A DNA stretch of 64,000 nt from Clostridiales bacterium (lineage in GTDB: Bacteria; Bacillota; Clostridia; Oscillospirales; CAG-272), in assembly GCA_012800735.1 (NCBI GenBank), contig JAAZIU010000013.1, positions 1 to 64,000 of the forward strand, in the 5' to 3' direction. Shown one piece after another: positions 50,105 to 59,573 of this stretch. A program made the position numbers and the translations under genes. The notes under the pieces are model-generated. The model was not told where the DNA came from. It saw nothing but the letters and a program-made list of their open reading frames with translations, and did no database searches. Position 1 is the first letter of the stretch, and every line of letters begins with the position of its first letter.

Positions 50105-50141
50105 TATCAAAAGAAATTGAGCGCCGAAAGGATATGATGAT

Positions 50142-51086
50142 ATGATAAAAGCAATACCCGGAGCATACCCGACTATGATAACGCCGTATAATTCGGATAA
50201 GACCGTCGACTACGGCGCCGTAAGGGCGCTGACTGCGTGGTATTACGAGCGCGGCTGCGCCGGAGTCTTCGCTTCCTGCCAGTCGAGCGAGATATGGTAT
50301 CTGGGACTTGAAGACAGGGTGAAGCTGGCGCAAACGGTCAAGGACGAGTCGGACAGGCTCGCCGTGGAATACGGTCGAAAGCTGATGGTCGTCGCGTCGG
50401 GTCATGTTTCTTACGACCGCGAGGAACAGGTGCGTGAGCTTAACCTGATGGCTGAAACCGGCGTTGACGCGGTTATCCTGATCTCAAATCGCCTCAATAT
50501 CGAAAACACCGGCGATGACGACTGGATATCCGACCTTTCAAGGCTGCTGCCGCGGCTTCCCGATGAAACCGCACTCGGAGTCTATGAATGCCCGCATCCC
50601 TATAAAAGGCTGATGAACGACAAGCTGCTTTCCTTCTGCGCTTCGACCGGACGGTTCGCTTTCATGAAAGATACCTGCTGTGACGCCGACCTGATAGCGC
50701 ACCGCTGCGAAAAGCTTTTCGGCACCGGAATGTCGCTTTTCAACGCAAACGGACAAACGCTGCTGACTTCTCTGCGCGACGGCGCGGCGGGTTATTGCGG
50801 CGTTATGTGCAACTTTTATCCGGGGCTTATAAGCTGGCTTTGCCGGAACTTCGACACCCAGCCGATGACGGCGGAGAGAGTCGCTTCCTTCCTCTGTCTG
50901 GCGTCTTTTACCGAAGGGCTGACTTATCCCGCGTCTGCGAAATATTATCTTGCGAAATATCAGGGGTTTGATATGAGTACCTTTTCCCGGTCGACCGACG
51001 AGCGGAGGCTTGACCGTTATGCACGTGACTGCATAGACATGATGACGACAAGCGCGAATGAGCTATCCGACGAGTTAGGGCTCTGA
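50142..51086 (+). CDS. Dihydrodipicolinate synthase/N-acetylneuraminate lyase (DapA) family protein
   Basis: PGAYPTMITPYNSDKTVDYGAVRALTAWYYERGCAGVF; Y-x-C-P (YECPHPYKR); Schiff-base Lys candidate FAFMKDTCCDADL. Confidence 0.82.
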   Translation: MIKAIPGAYPTMITPYNSDKTVDYGAVRALTAWYYERGCAGVFASCQSSEIWYLGLEDRVKLAQTVKDESDRLAVEYGRKLMVVASGHVSYDREEQVRELNLMAETGVDAVILISNRLNIENTGDDDWISDLSRLLPRLPDETALGVYECPHPYKRLMNDKLLSFCASTGRFAFMKDTCCDADLIAHRCEKLFGTGMSLFNANGQTLLTSLRDGAAGYCGVMCNFYPGLISWLCRNFDTQPMTAERVASFLCLASFTEGLTYPASAKYYLAKYQGFDMSTFSRSTDERRLDRYARDCIDMMTTSANELSDELGL

Positions 51087-51104
51087 TTTAATATGCATTA
51101 TTAT

Positions 51105-51137
51105 CCTGCCGGACGAAAAACGTCCGGCAGGTGTTTT
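51105..51137. terminator. Rho-independent terminator between convergent genes
   Basis: cctgccggacg aaaaa cgtccggcagg then tgttttt. Confidence 0.85.
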
Positions 51138-51172
51138 TCTCGGATTTCGAAAAATCGGCGGTTTTGCACAGT

Positions 51173-53026
51173 TTATCTGATATTATATTCGTCGGTTTTA
51201 AAGTTGACTTCGACTTCGGTTCCGTCGGCGAAGACCGAGCGCTGACGGGATATATCGCCGTCTATAAACTCGTGCGAAAGCATTTCGAGCGCCGCTACGC
51301 GCTTATGGAGCCGCAGGACAATCTTAGACTGTTCGATTTCCGCTTTATCGGCTGTGACAGACAGATAGCAGGTGTCGCCGTTGAGCAGCGAGTGCAGCAG
51401 TCCCCAATCATTTTTAGGCATGCCCCAGTCGCCGCGCTTTACCTGACTTGACCATGGAATGACGATGCTGTCATGCCAGACAAGGTTGAAAAGTGGGACA
51501 GGGATACCGAAGTGTTCATGCTCGGGATTTCCTAAATTCGTGAAATACGGCGCGTGATGGCAGAGGGCGAGAGACGGGACTATGCAGTCGGTCGTTTCCT
51601 CCGACGACGGGATTATCCCGCGGGAGGTGAGTATATCGAGGCAGAGACGGCGGTATTCTGCGGATTCGCGTCTTGTCATCGGGTGATCCGGGTCAAAGCA
51701 GCGGTCGAGGTAAACGACGGAAAAGACGTCGAGATAAGAGCCGTCGATCTGTATTCCGAGACGCTCAAATTCGTTGTAGTTGCGGCGGACATAATCGGGG
51801 GCGAGTTTCTGGCAGAGTATCGAATGTTCTCCGCCGTACCAGATAGAGCAATAAGGATAGCTGCCGTCCTGCTGCAGCGTTGCGTTCTTGAAATCAAAGC
51901 TGTCGCCGTCGTAATAATAGTCGCGGTACTGGTCGTGTATACCGAAGCGGTAGCCGAGTTCGCGGCATCCGTCGCTGAGGCGCTTCATTCCGGCGGCGCC
52001 TCCGGCTTTCTCATTCACCGGAAAAACGTCGGGGTGGAGGTTATCGTAGCCGTGCTTTCCCCAGCCGTCAAGATGCAGATAGACTTTATCGGCGCCTTTC
52101 TCTTTAAGCGCCTGAAGTTCACTCAGACGCTGCGAGAAGGGAGTATACCATTCGTTTTTCTCCGGTTCGTCTTTATTATAGTAATTAGATTTCGGGCTTA
52201 TCGTCGCCGCTATGCCGGTATGCACCACCGGGGCGCCAAGAAGATAAGCGACATTTTTGTTGCGGGCGATTTTTTCTTCAAGCGAGACGAAAATCCCCTT
52301 TTCGATAAGATATTTGCGATATTCTTTCATCAGACCGACATATCCGGAACCGTCGTTTCTGAAGACACAGATGATCCGGCGGTTATAGCGGATGGTATTC
52401 ATCTCGGGTATCCAGATCGGCCGGATAAGGGTATCGCCGCCGGGTTCGTGGTCTATATGGTAAAGCGCGTCATAGGGAGTGTCATAAATCATGACATAAC
52501 CGTTTGAGCTTACCACCTGCCCATAGACCGGCATATAGCTGTCGCGCTCAAAGATAATGCCGTCCCAGGAACCACCGTGTATTGTTTTTTCGTATTTTGC
52601 CGGAATAATGCTGCCCTGCATACGGGAAAGCACGGTATAACCCTCTCCCTCGGCTGCGCCGAATGCGAAGCCTTTTGGCCATGCGATCCTTTGCACCGCG
52701 TTGTCAGGCTCGTTTCCAAGCCTGCACTCGAATATCAGCTCCTCGCTTTCAAAATTCACAGAAACCGTGGTAATAAGCGATAGGGCGGCTAAATCGCATT
52801 TGTCGGAGAAGCCGCGGTATTCGGCTTTGAATTCAATTCCGACACCGGTTTTGCGCTCCGACGAGGAAATGTATTTTCCTTCAAGGGAAATGCGGCTGCC
52901 GGAAATTTCGACATAGGAGTCCCCTGTCCAGCTCCAGACGCGGCCGGGAGTCGAAACGCCGAGGGTCAGCTCTTTCGGGTTATAGGAGAGTTCATAGCTT
53001 CTGCTTTTATAAGTGTATAGAGACAT
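51173..53026 (-). CDS. Predicted glycosidase-like protein (DUF5696-like, TIM-barrel region)
   Basis: DKVYLHLDGWGKHGYDNLHPDVFPVNEKAGGAAGMKRLSDGCRELGYRFGIHDQYRDYY; QIDGSYLDVFSVVYLDRCFDPDHPMTRRES. Confidence 0.6.
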   Translation of the reverse strand: MSLYTYKSRSYELSYNPKELTLGVSTPGRVWSWTGDSYVEISGSRISLEGKYISSSERKTGVGIEFKAEYRGFSDKCDLAALSLITTVSVNFESEELIFECRLGNEPDNAVQRIAWPKGFAFGAAEGEGYTVLSRMQGSIIPAKYEKTIHGGSWDGIIFERDSYMPVYGQVVSSNGYVMIYDTPYDALYHIDHEPGGDTLIRPIWIPEMNTIRYNRRIICVFRNDGSGYVGLMKEYRKYLIEKGIFVSLEEKIARNKNVAYLLGAPVVHTGIAATISPKSNYYNKDEPEKNEWYTPFSQRLSELQALKEKGADKVYLHLDGWGKHGYDNLHPDVFPVNEKAGGAAGMKRLSDGCRELGYRFGIHDQYRDYYYDGDSFDFKNATLQQDGSYPYCSIWYGGEHSILCQKLAPDYVRRNYNEFERLGIQIDGSYLDVFSVVYLDRCFDPDHPMTRRESAEYRRLCLDILTSRGIIPSSEETTDCIVPSLALCHHAPYFTNLGNPEHEHFGIPVPLFNLVWHDSIVIPWSSQVKRGDWGMPKNDWGLLHSLLNGDTCYLSVTADKAEIEQSKIVLRLHKRVAALEMLSHEFIDGDISRQRSVFADGTEVEVNFKTDEYNIR

Positions 53027-53064
53027 GATTATACCTCCTCTTATTACATTTTACCTTATGATTT

Positions 53065-53093
53065 ATTATAACTCATTTCCATTATCTTGTCAA
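53065..53093 (-). promoter_or_regulatory. Sigma-A promoter for glycosidase-like gene, perfect consensus
   Basis: Minus strand TTGACA (53088-53093), 17 bp, TATAAT (53065-53070). Confidence 0.85.
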
Positions 53094-53138
53094 CTTATTA
53101 TTCAAACTTGCAAAACCTGATTTTATATCCGGAAACGC

Positions 53139-53167
53139 TTGATTTTTACCTGTTTTTTAGGTATAAT
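53139..53167 (+). promoter_or_regulatory. Sigma-A promoter for sugar isomerase/GH51 pair
   Basis: TTGATT (53139-53144), 17 bp, TATAAT (53162-53167). Confidence 0.7.
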
Positions 53168-53206
53168 TATAACAGATGAAAAAAGACCGAACGGAGGATT
53201 AAAAAT

Positions 53207-54082
53207 ATGAGATGCGGTATCTGCACAACCGACGTTAAACCGGCTTCGGCAGATGTGATATTCAGGAAAATCAAGGGATGGGGCTTTGAATGCGTTCAAT
53301 TCAGCTTTGTTTCGGTAATTGAAAGCAATTTCATTGAGGACGGAAGGATAGAAATCCCCTGGAGCGTGAGCCCCGCTGCGATAGACGCCATTATCCGCGC
53401 TTCGGAGAAATACGGCTTGCCGATTGAAGCGGTCAACGGCACTTACAACATGGCGCATCCCGATAAAAATGTCAGAGATGAAGGCGCGGCGCGTTTTGTC
53501 GGCTTTGCCGAAGCTACCAAGGCTTTGGGCGCAAAATACATAACCCTTTGCAGCGGTTCGAGAAACCGCGAAAACCTCTGGGGCTACAGCCCGGAAAACA
53601 ACACCGCCGACGCCTGGCGCGATATGGCGGACAGCATGAAACGGGTGGTTGATATAGCGGAAAAGCTTGATATGACCCTCGCCATCGAATCGGAAGCCGC
53701 GAATGTCATCTCGACGCCGGAAAAAGCTCGACAGATTATGGACGAAATAGGCTCTCCCCGGCTTAAGATGATCATTGATTTTGCAAACCTTTTCCACGCA
53801 GGCGAAGCTTACAGAGAAAATGTCCGGCCGACGATAAAGCACGCGATCGATGTGTTCGGGCATGATATCGTTATCGCTCACGGAAAGGATATAAAAGAAG
53901 GGGACGGGATTGAGTTCACCGGAACCGGTGAAGGTATCGTAGACTTCGCTTACTGCGCAAAACTTCTGAATGATATCGGATACGGCGGGGATATGTTCCT
54001 TCACGGTATATACGATGAAGACAAGATGATTTCCGCCCGCGATCATTGGCTGAACGCGGAAAAAGAAGCATTAAGCATATAA
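53207..54082 (+). CDS. Sugar phosphate isomerase/epimerase (TIM barrel)
   Basis: MTLAIESEAANVISTPEKARQIMDEIGSPRLKMIIDFANLFHAGE; HGKDIKEGDGIEFTGTGEGIVDF. Confidence 0.85.
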   Translation: MRCGICTTDVKPASADVIFRKIKGWGFECVQFSFVSVIESNFIEDGRIEIPWSVSPAAIDAIIRASEKYGLPIEAVNGTYNMAHPDKNVRDEGAARFVGFAEATKALGAKYITLCSGSRNRENLWGYSPENNTADAWRDMADSMKRVVDIAEKLDMTLAIESEAANVISTPEKARQIMDEIGSPRLKMIIDFANLFHAGEAYRENVRPTIKHAIDVFGHDIVIAHGKDIKEGDGIEFTGTGEGIVDFAYCAKLLNDIGYGGDMFLHGIYDEDKMISARDHWLNAEKEALSI

Positions 54083-54098
54083 TACAGGAGGTCCTGAA

Positions 54099-55595
54099 AT
54101 GAAAAAAGCAAGAATCATTACCGACAGGCACTATATAAAAGGAGAAGTTGACAAAAACATCTTCGGTTCCTTTACAGAGCAGCTCGGACGCTGCATTTAT
54201 GAAGGAATTTACGAGCCGGACAGCAAGTTTGCCGATGAAGACGGCTTCCGCTGCGACGTCATCGACCTTGTCCGGGAACTTGATGTGCCGATCATCCGCT
54301 GGCCCGGCGGGAACTTCGTTTCCGGCTACAACTGGGAAGACGGGATAGGTCCGAAAGAGAGCCGCCCTGCAAGGCTTGAGCTTGCCTGGGGCGTCACCGA
54401 GGACAATCAGTTCGGCATCGACGAATTCGCAACCTGGTGCAAAAAGGTCGAAGCCGATCCGCTTGTTGCGGTCAATCTCGGTACCGGCACTCCCGAAGAC
54501 GCAAGGCGCCTTGTCGAATACTGCAACCATCCTTCCGGCACCGCGTTGAGCGATCTCCGCATCAAACACGGATATAAAGAGCCGCACGGCATTAAATACT
54601 GGTGTCTCGGAAACGAGATGGACGGTCCCTGGCAGATAGGTCATAAGACGGCGTATGAATACGCGCGCGTCGCAAACGAGACGGCAAAGGTGATGAAGTG
54701 GGTCGATCCTTCTATCAAGCTCGTCGCCTGCGGTTCCTCCGGTCTCTGGATGAAGACCTTCGGCGAATGGGAAGTCACCGTGCTTGACGAATGTTATGAC
54801 AACGTCGATTACATATCTCTCCACACTTATTACGGAAATCAGGCGAAAGACACCCCCTCATTCCTTGCGAACACCGTCGGATTCAATGATTTCATCAAGG
54901 CCGTTATTTCCATCTGCGATTATGTCAAGGCAAAAAGGCACAGCCGCAAGGATATCATGCTCAGCTTCGACGAATGGAATGTCTGGTATCACAGCCACAA
55001 CGTTCATTTTGAAAAATGGTCTAAGCACCCGCATCAGCTGGAAGATCATTACAACTTCGAAGACGCGCTTCTGGTCGGCGGCATGCTTATCAGCCTTATC
55101 AACAACTGCGACCGGGTTAAGATCGGCTGCCTTGCTCAGCTTATTAACGTTATTGCGCCGATAATGACAAATAAAGACGGAGCGTTCAGACAGACTACCT
55201 TCTGGCCGTTTGCGCAGGCTTCGAAATACGGCCGCGGAACTGCGCTTGACCTTCGTATCGACTGCCCGAAATACGATGCGAAAAACTATACCGATGTGCC
55301 GATCCTCGACGCCGCCGCGGTTGCGAACGATGAGAAGGAGACTATTTCCCTGTTCATCGTCAACAAAGACCTTGCGGAAGATGTCGAAGTAACCTGCGAT
55401 CTGAGACAATATGAAGGTTACAGAGTGAAAGAATCTACCGAACTTGTAAGCGATGACCTTCTTGCCACAAACTGGTTCAACGATGAAAAGTTACGTCCGA
55501 CAAAGACCGACAACGCGGCGATTGACGGCGGGATTCTGACCGCGGTATTGAAGCCGGCAAGCTGGAATGTTATTATCCTGAAAAAACAAGCTTGA
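54099..55595 (+). CDS. abfA: Alpha-N-arabinofuranosidase, GH51
   Basis: IFGSFTEQLGRCIYEGIYEPDS; IRWPGGNFVSGYNWEDGIGP; KYWCLGNEMDGPWQIGHKTA; LSFDEWNVWY. Confidence 0.95.
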   Translation: MKKARIITDRHYIKGEVDKNIFGSFTEQLGRCIYEGIYEPDSKFADEDGFRCDVIDLVRELDVPIIRWPGGNFVSGYNWEDGIGPKESRPARLELAWGVTEDNQFGIDEFATWCKKVEADPLVAVNLGTGTPEDARRLVEYCNHPSGTALSDLRIKHGYKEPHGIKYWCLGNEMDGPWQIGHKTAYEYARVANETAKVMKWVDPSIKLVACGSSGLWMKTFGEWEVTVLDECYDNVDYISLHTYYGNQAKDTPSFLANTVGFNDFIKAVISICDYVKAKRHSRKDIMLSFDEWNVWYHSHNVHFEKWSKHPHQLEDHYNFEDALLVGGMLISLINNCDRVKIGCLAQLINVIAPIMTNKDGAFRQTTFWPFAQASKYGRGTALDLRIDCPKYDAKNYTDVPILDAAAVANDEKETISLFIVNKDLAEDVEVTCDLRQYEGYRVKESTELVSDDLLATNWFNDEKLRPTKTDNAAIDGGILTAVLKPASWNVIILKKQA

Positions 55596-55637
55596 TTAGT
55601 TTTACGGCAAACCGATCAAATAAAAAACAGACATGAA

Positions 55638-55685
55638 AATTCCCTCCCGCGGCAGATTTGTCTTTTTCTGCCATGGGAGGGAATT
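55638..55685. terminator. Bidirectional terminator between convergent genes
   Basis: aattccctccc (55638-55648) / gggagggaatt (55675-55685), inner ggcaga/tctgcc. Confidence 0.8.
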
Positions 55686-55693
55686 GGTTTATT

Positions 55694-56509
55694 TTAGTTG
55701 TCCTTTTCGGCAAGCGCTCTCACTTCACATATCCACTCAAGCATCTCCGGACCGATATAGCGCTCGGGAGCAGTATTGAGCTGCCTCAGCGTCTCTTCCG
55801 ATGACGGGCGGGCTTCGACGCAGAGCAGTTCCGCATTGCCGCAGGCTGTTTTGCGCACAAGACCGGCTGCTTCAAGCGCCGATTGCATCGCGACGGCGTC
55901 GTAAAAAGGCCAGAGTCCCTCTCCGAACCTTTCGAATACCATCAGCCGAGAACGATATTCGTCGGCGCGGGCTTTGTCGGGGACGGCGTTTAGCAGGCTT
56001 TCTAAAAACATCCCCTCGAGCATATGCTTCATGGTATGATACATCATACTTACGCCGATGAAAACGACCTTTGCGTTCCGCTCGTACATTTTATACCAGG
56101 GCGAGGTGTCGCAGAAGGCGTATTCTCCGAACGGACAGAGTCTCGGTTTTCCTGCGGTGTGCTCGTATGTCAGCTCATACGCTAATTTCCCACGCGCCGC
56201 CACCGAGTGAGTGGCCTGATTTGAACGGTATACATAAGGCTGCTTGCGAAAATACTCGGTCAGCCAGCCCGCGTCGCTGGGTTTGTCCATATACCATGTT
56301 TTATATGAGTTTTTGAAGTCGACCTGACATAGGGTGGGGAGGACAAGGGTGCCTTCTTTGCCGAGCAGCGACTCAAATCCGGCGATTACCGCCGCAGCGC
56401 CGCCGTCGACCGGACCGAGGCTTTTATAGGAGGAATGAAAGAGGCAGATATCGCCCGCCTTGACTCCCAGCTCGGCAAGAGCTGAGGAAATATCCGCTGA
56501 TGTTATCAT
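55694..56509 (-). CDS. AAC(3)-family (Antibiotic_NAT) acetyltransferase-like protein
   Basis: GVKAGDICLFHSSYKSLGPVDGGAAAVIAGFESLLGKEGTLVLPT; SNQATHSVAARG; GVSMMYHTMKHMLE. Confidence 0.85.
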   Translation of the reverse strand: MITSADISSALAELGVKAGDICLFHSSYKSLGPVDGGAAAVIAGFESLLGKEGTLVLPTLCQVDFKNSYKTWYMDKPSDAGWLTEYFRKQPYVYRSNQATHSVAARGKLAYELTYEHTAGKPRLCPFGEYAFCDTSPWYKMYERNAKVVFIGVSMMYHTMKHMLEGMFLESLLNAVPDKARADEYRSRLMVFERFGEGLWPFYDAVAMQSALEAAGLVRKTACGNAELLCVEARPSSEETLRQLNTAPERYIGPEMLEWICEVRALAEKDN

Positions 56510-56521
56510 TTCCTCACCATA

Positions 56522-57415
56522 TCACAGACCCAGGAGTTGGGCGGCATTATCATACGCTATCTTGCGGAAGGTTGTTTTGCTTATCTTTCCCGTCTGTTCC
56601 CAGGAAATGAGCAGGCTGTCAAGCTCTACCGGCATACCGTCAAAGCACATATCCGTGCCGAAGAAAAGCCTGTCTTCGAATTCGGTAAGGAAGCGCGGAC
56701 CGTATTTCTCGTCGCGGGCGATGGCGTTATAGGCGGTGAAGTCGGAAAGATCGCCCATCAAATTCGGATAGAGGCGCAGGAGCTTCGGAACAACGCCCTC
56801 TTCTTCGATAGGCGTCTTTGGCAGGCGTCCCACCTGTCCGCCGAAAGGCTTGAAGAAGAAGCTGCGCTCGCCGACGGTTTCAAGCTTTGCTATTTCACTC
56901 CAAAATACCGGACCGTGTCCGAATATAGTAAGGTTAGGGAACGCCATTAAGGAGTATTCAAGCTGCGGCAGTCCCGGGTCGTCGTAAAGCCCGAAGTCGC
57001 CCTCTCTCTGACCGGTGCCGTCGTATACCACCGGCAGACCGACTTTTTCGGCGCACCGGAAAAGATTCTGAACCCGGTAGTCCATAAGCTCCATTGAGGG
57101 CATTATTTCGCCAACTCCCTTGCAGCCTTTTCCTTTATAGTATTCAAGAAGCTTGTCAAGGGGAGAGTGGGGGGAGTTATCCATCGCGCGGGGGTCGATG
57201 TTGCAATAGGGGATGAAGCGATCGGGATATTTTTCGCTCATCTCGATTATGTCTTCCACCGCCTGCGGCAGATATATTTCAGGATTAACCACCGGCAGCA
57301 GCACCGCCATATCGACTTTCATCTCGTCATAGCGGCGTATAAGCTGCTCCGGAGTGCAGAATTGGTAGATAGGCGGGGTAATGCGGAAAGCGTGGCTGTG
57401 AATATCAATAAACAT
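56522..57415 (-). CDS. Amidohydrolase family (amidohydrolase_2) metal-dependent hydrolase
   Basis: MFIDIHSHAF; FIPYCNIDPR; FGHGPVFWSE; LFFGTDMCFD. Confidence 0.88.
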   Translation of the reverse strand: MFIDIHSHAFRITPPIYQFCTPEQLIRRYDEMKVDMAVLLPVVNPEIYLPQAVEDIIEMSEKYPDRFIPYCNIDPRAMDNSPHSPLDKLLEYYKGKGCKGVGEIMPSMELMDYRVQNLFRCAEKVGLPVVYDGTGQREGDFGLYDDPGLPQLEYSLMAFPNLTIFGHGPVFWSEIAKLETVGERSFFFKPFGGQVGRLPKTPIEEEGVVPKLLRLYPNLMGDLSDFTAYNAIARDEKYGPRFLTEFEDRLFFGTDMCFDGMPVELDSLLISWEQTGKISKTTFRKIAYDNAAQLLGL

Positions 57416-57470
57416 GTTTGACCCTCCCGGATTATATATACTGTTGATATTATTTAAATAGCGCCGGATG

Positions 57471-58886
57471 TTATCTGAATTTAAGCAGCTTATGAAGTTT
57501 TATTACATCTCCGGCGCCCATTGTGATAACAAGATCGCCTGACCTTGTATTTTCTTCAAGCCACCCGGCTATTTCGGCAAAGCCGCCTAAATATCTGCTG
57601 CCGGTATCTGCGGCAAATTGTTCGGATGAGACGGAAAAATCGGCTGCATTTTCCCTTGCGGCATAGATGTCGGCAATTATAGCTTCATCTCCGGCTTTTT
57701 TTGATAGAAACACCTCTTTGAAGCTGTCGTAAAAATCGGAAAGTCTTGAAAAGGTGTGCGGCTGAAAAACGGTTATCACCCTATCGAAGCCAAGTCTTGA
57801 AACGGCTTCGAGCGTCGCTTCAACCTCGCTCGGATGATGCGCGTAATCATCGTAAACTACGGCGCCGCCGCCCAAAATGCCGATTCTCTCAAAACGGCGG
57901 GCGCAGCCGGTGAACTGAGGCAGAACCGAAGCGATGACATCGGCGCCGACTCCGTTTATTCTTGCCGATGCTATCGCTGCCAGGGCGTTATATATATTGT
58001 GTGTACCGACGACGGACAGCTCGCAGGATGTCAGCTTTTCGCCCCGTTCGATGAGATCAAACGATGCGCAGCCGTTTTTCCATTTGATATTTTCGGCTCT
58101 GTAATCGGCGGATTTATCTTCCCCTAAAGAAAAAGTTACAAGTCTGCCTTTATATCCGTCGGCTGCAGCCAATACATTCGGGTCGTCGGCATTGACAACC
58201 GCGGTTTTGCTCATGCCGATGTATTTGGCAAAGCTCTCAAGAATATGATCGAGATCGTTAAAATAGTCAAGGTGCTCTGTTTCGATGTTAGTTACTATTA
58301 CCTCGGTAGGAGAAGTCGCAAGGAAGGAGTCGGTATATTCGCAGGCTTCGTATATAAAAAAGTCCCTGCCGCCTTCGCGGCAGTTGCCACCCAGCTGCGC
58401 CACTGCCGCGCCTACTTCCACCGTCGGATCAAGTCCTGCCGAGATGAAAAGCAGCGAGAGCAGCGCGGTAGTCGTACTTTTGCCGTGCATACCCGATACG
58501 CCGATGCGGTTATTGTAATCTGACATTATATAACCCAAATATTCTGCGCGGGTAAAGCATGGAATGCCGTTATTATGCGCGAAAACAAGCTCGGGATTGT
58601 CACTGTGAATCGCGGCGCTGTAAACAAGCAGGTCCGGGGAAAAGCGCCTGACATTTTCGCAGTCATGACCGATATTGACATCAGCTCCGCGTCTTTTAAC
58701 CATCTCGGTCAAGTCGCTTTCATTTCTGTCGCTTCCGGCTGATTTAAAGCCTCTTTCCATAGACGCAACTGCGAGAGAGGAGACAGACACCCCGCCGATA
58801 CCTATAAAATAAACTTTAGGCTGCTTTCCTTCAGCTAATTTTCGGTTTATTATTCTATCTATATTATTATTTTTTGATATAATCAT
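57471..58886 (-). CDS. murC: UDP-N-acetylmuramate--L-alanine ligase
   Basis: VYFIGIGGVSVSSLAVASMERGFKSAGSD; GVSGMHGKSTTTALLSLL; DDYAHHPSEVEATL. Confidence 0.96.
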   Translation of the reverse strand: MIISKNNNIDRIINRKLAEGKQPKVYFIGIGGVSVSSLAVASMERGFKSAGSDRNESDLTEMVKRRGADVNIGHDCENVRRFSPDLLVYSAAIHSDNPELVFAHNNGIPCFTRAEYLGYIMSDYNNRIGVSGMHGKSTTTALLSLLFISAGLDPTVEVGAAVAQLGGNCREGGRDFFIYEACEYTDSFLATSPTEVIVTNIETEHLDYFNDLDHILESFAKYIGMSKTAVVNADDPNVLAAADGYKGRLVTFSLGEDKSADYRAENIKWKNGCASFDLIERGEKLTSCELSVVGTHNIYNALAAIASARINGVGADVIASVLPQFTGCARRFERIGILGGGAVVYDDYAHHPSEVEATLEAVSRLGFDRVITVFQPHTFSRLSDFYDSFKEVFLSKKAGDEAIIADIYAARENAADFSVSSEQFAADTGSRYLGGFAEIAGWLEENTRSGDLVITMGAGDVIKLHKLLKFR

Positions 58887-59103
58887 GTAATACCTTTATA
58901 TAAAAAATATTATGGTAATTTAAAACTGTCGAAAACAATAGCAACTTAATCTACATGGATTGATTTATAAAAGAAGGACAATCAAAAAACACGTTTTAAA
59001 CTTTATTTGTTTCGTATTAAAGAAAATATTCCATAAAATCCTAAATACCGTAACAAAAAAATAGTATAATCAATTCAGGGTCTAAAACTCAGGAGGAATA
59101 TCA

Positions 59104-59454
59104 ATGGAGATCACCGATATTAAAGTCAGAAAGTTATTTAATGACGACGGTCCGATGAAAGCGATCGTTTCGGTAACTTTTGACAACCAGCTCGCTCTGC
59201 ATGATATAAAAGTCATCAATGCCAGAGACAGATTATTTATAGTTATGCCGAGCCGTAAAAATCCAGACGGAACTTATCGCGACATTGCGCACCCGATAAA
59301 CGCAGATTTTCGGGCAAAGCTTGAGGAACTGGTTATCGAAGCATATACCGGGGCGGTTGCGATTTTTGAAGCGGAAACCGCCGCTGCGGCAGAGTCTGCC
59401 GCAGAAGCGTCTGTTGACGCCGAAGACGCTAACCAAAGTGAAGATACCCAATAA
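59104..59454 (+). CDS. spoVG: Septation/sporulation regulator SpoVG
   Basis: [62 protein letters not shown] aggaggaat. Confidence 0.96.
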   Translation: MEITDIKVRKLFNDDGPMKAIVSVTFDNQLALHDIKVINARDRLFIVMPSRKNPDGTYRDIAHPINADFRAKLEELVIEAYTGAVAIFEAETAAAAESAAEASVDAEDANQSEDTQ

Positions 59455-59505
59455 TTGGATTGGACAATGCCGTCCGGCAAAACCGGTAAATCAAACGCTG
59501 AAACT

Positions 59506-59535
59506 TACCCCGTGCCCGCGCATGGGGTATTTTCT
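59506..59535 (+). terminator. Probable terminator after spoVG
   Basis: taccccgtg cccgcg catggggta then ttttctg. Confidence 0.65.
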
Positions 59536-59573
59536 GTTTGACAGTTTTCAGGTTTATTACTCACTTGACGGTA

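Noticed and set aside
51554-52507. 317-aa plus-strand ORF
   Set aside because: Antisense to the glycosidase-like gene, no SD or domain; typical of GC-rich third-position shadows.
53123-54046. 307-aa minus-strand ORF
   Set aside because: Shadow of the sugar isomerase (53207-54082), which has an SD, a promoter and family motifs.
53916-54824. 302-aa minus-strand ORF
   Set aside because: Antisense to the isomerase end and GH51 start; no recognisable domain.
55694-56509. Antibiotic resistance gene call for the AAC(3)-like protein
   Set aside because: Family membership alone does not support aminoglycoside resistance; chromosomal metabolic context and no mobile element nearby.
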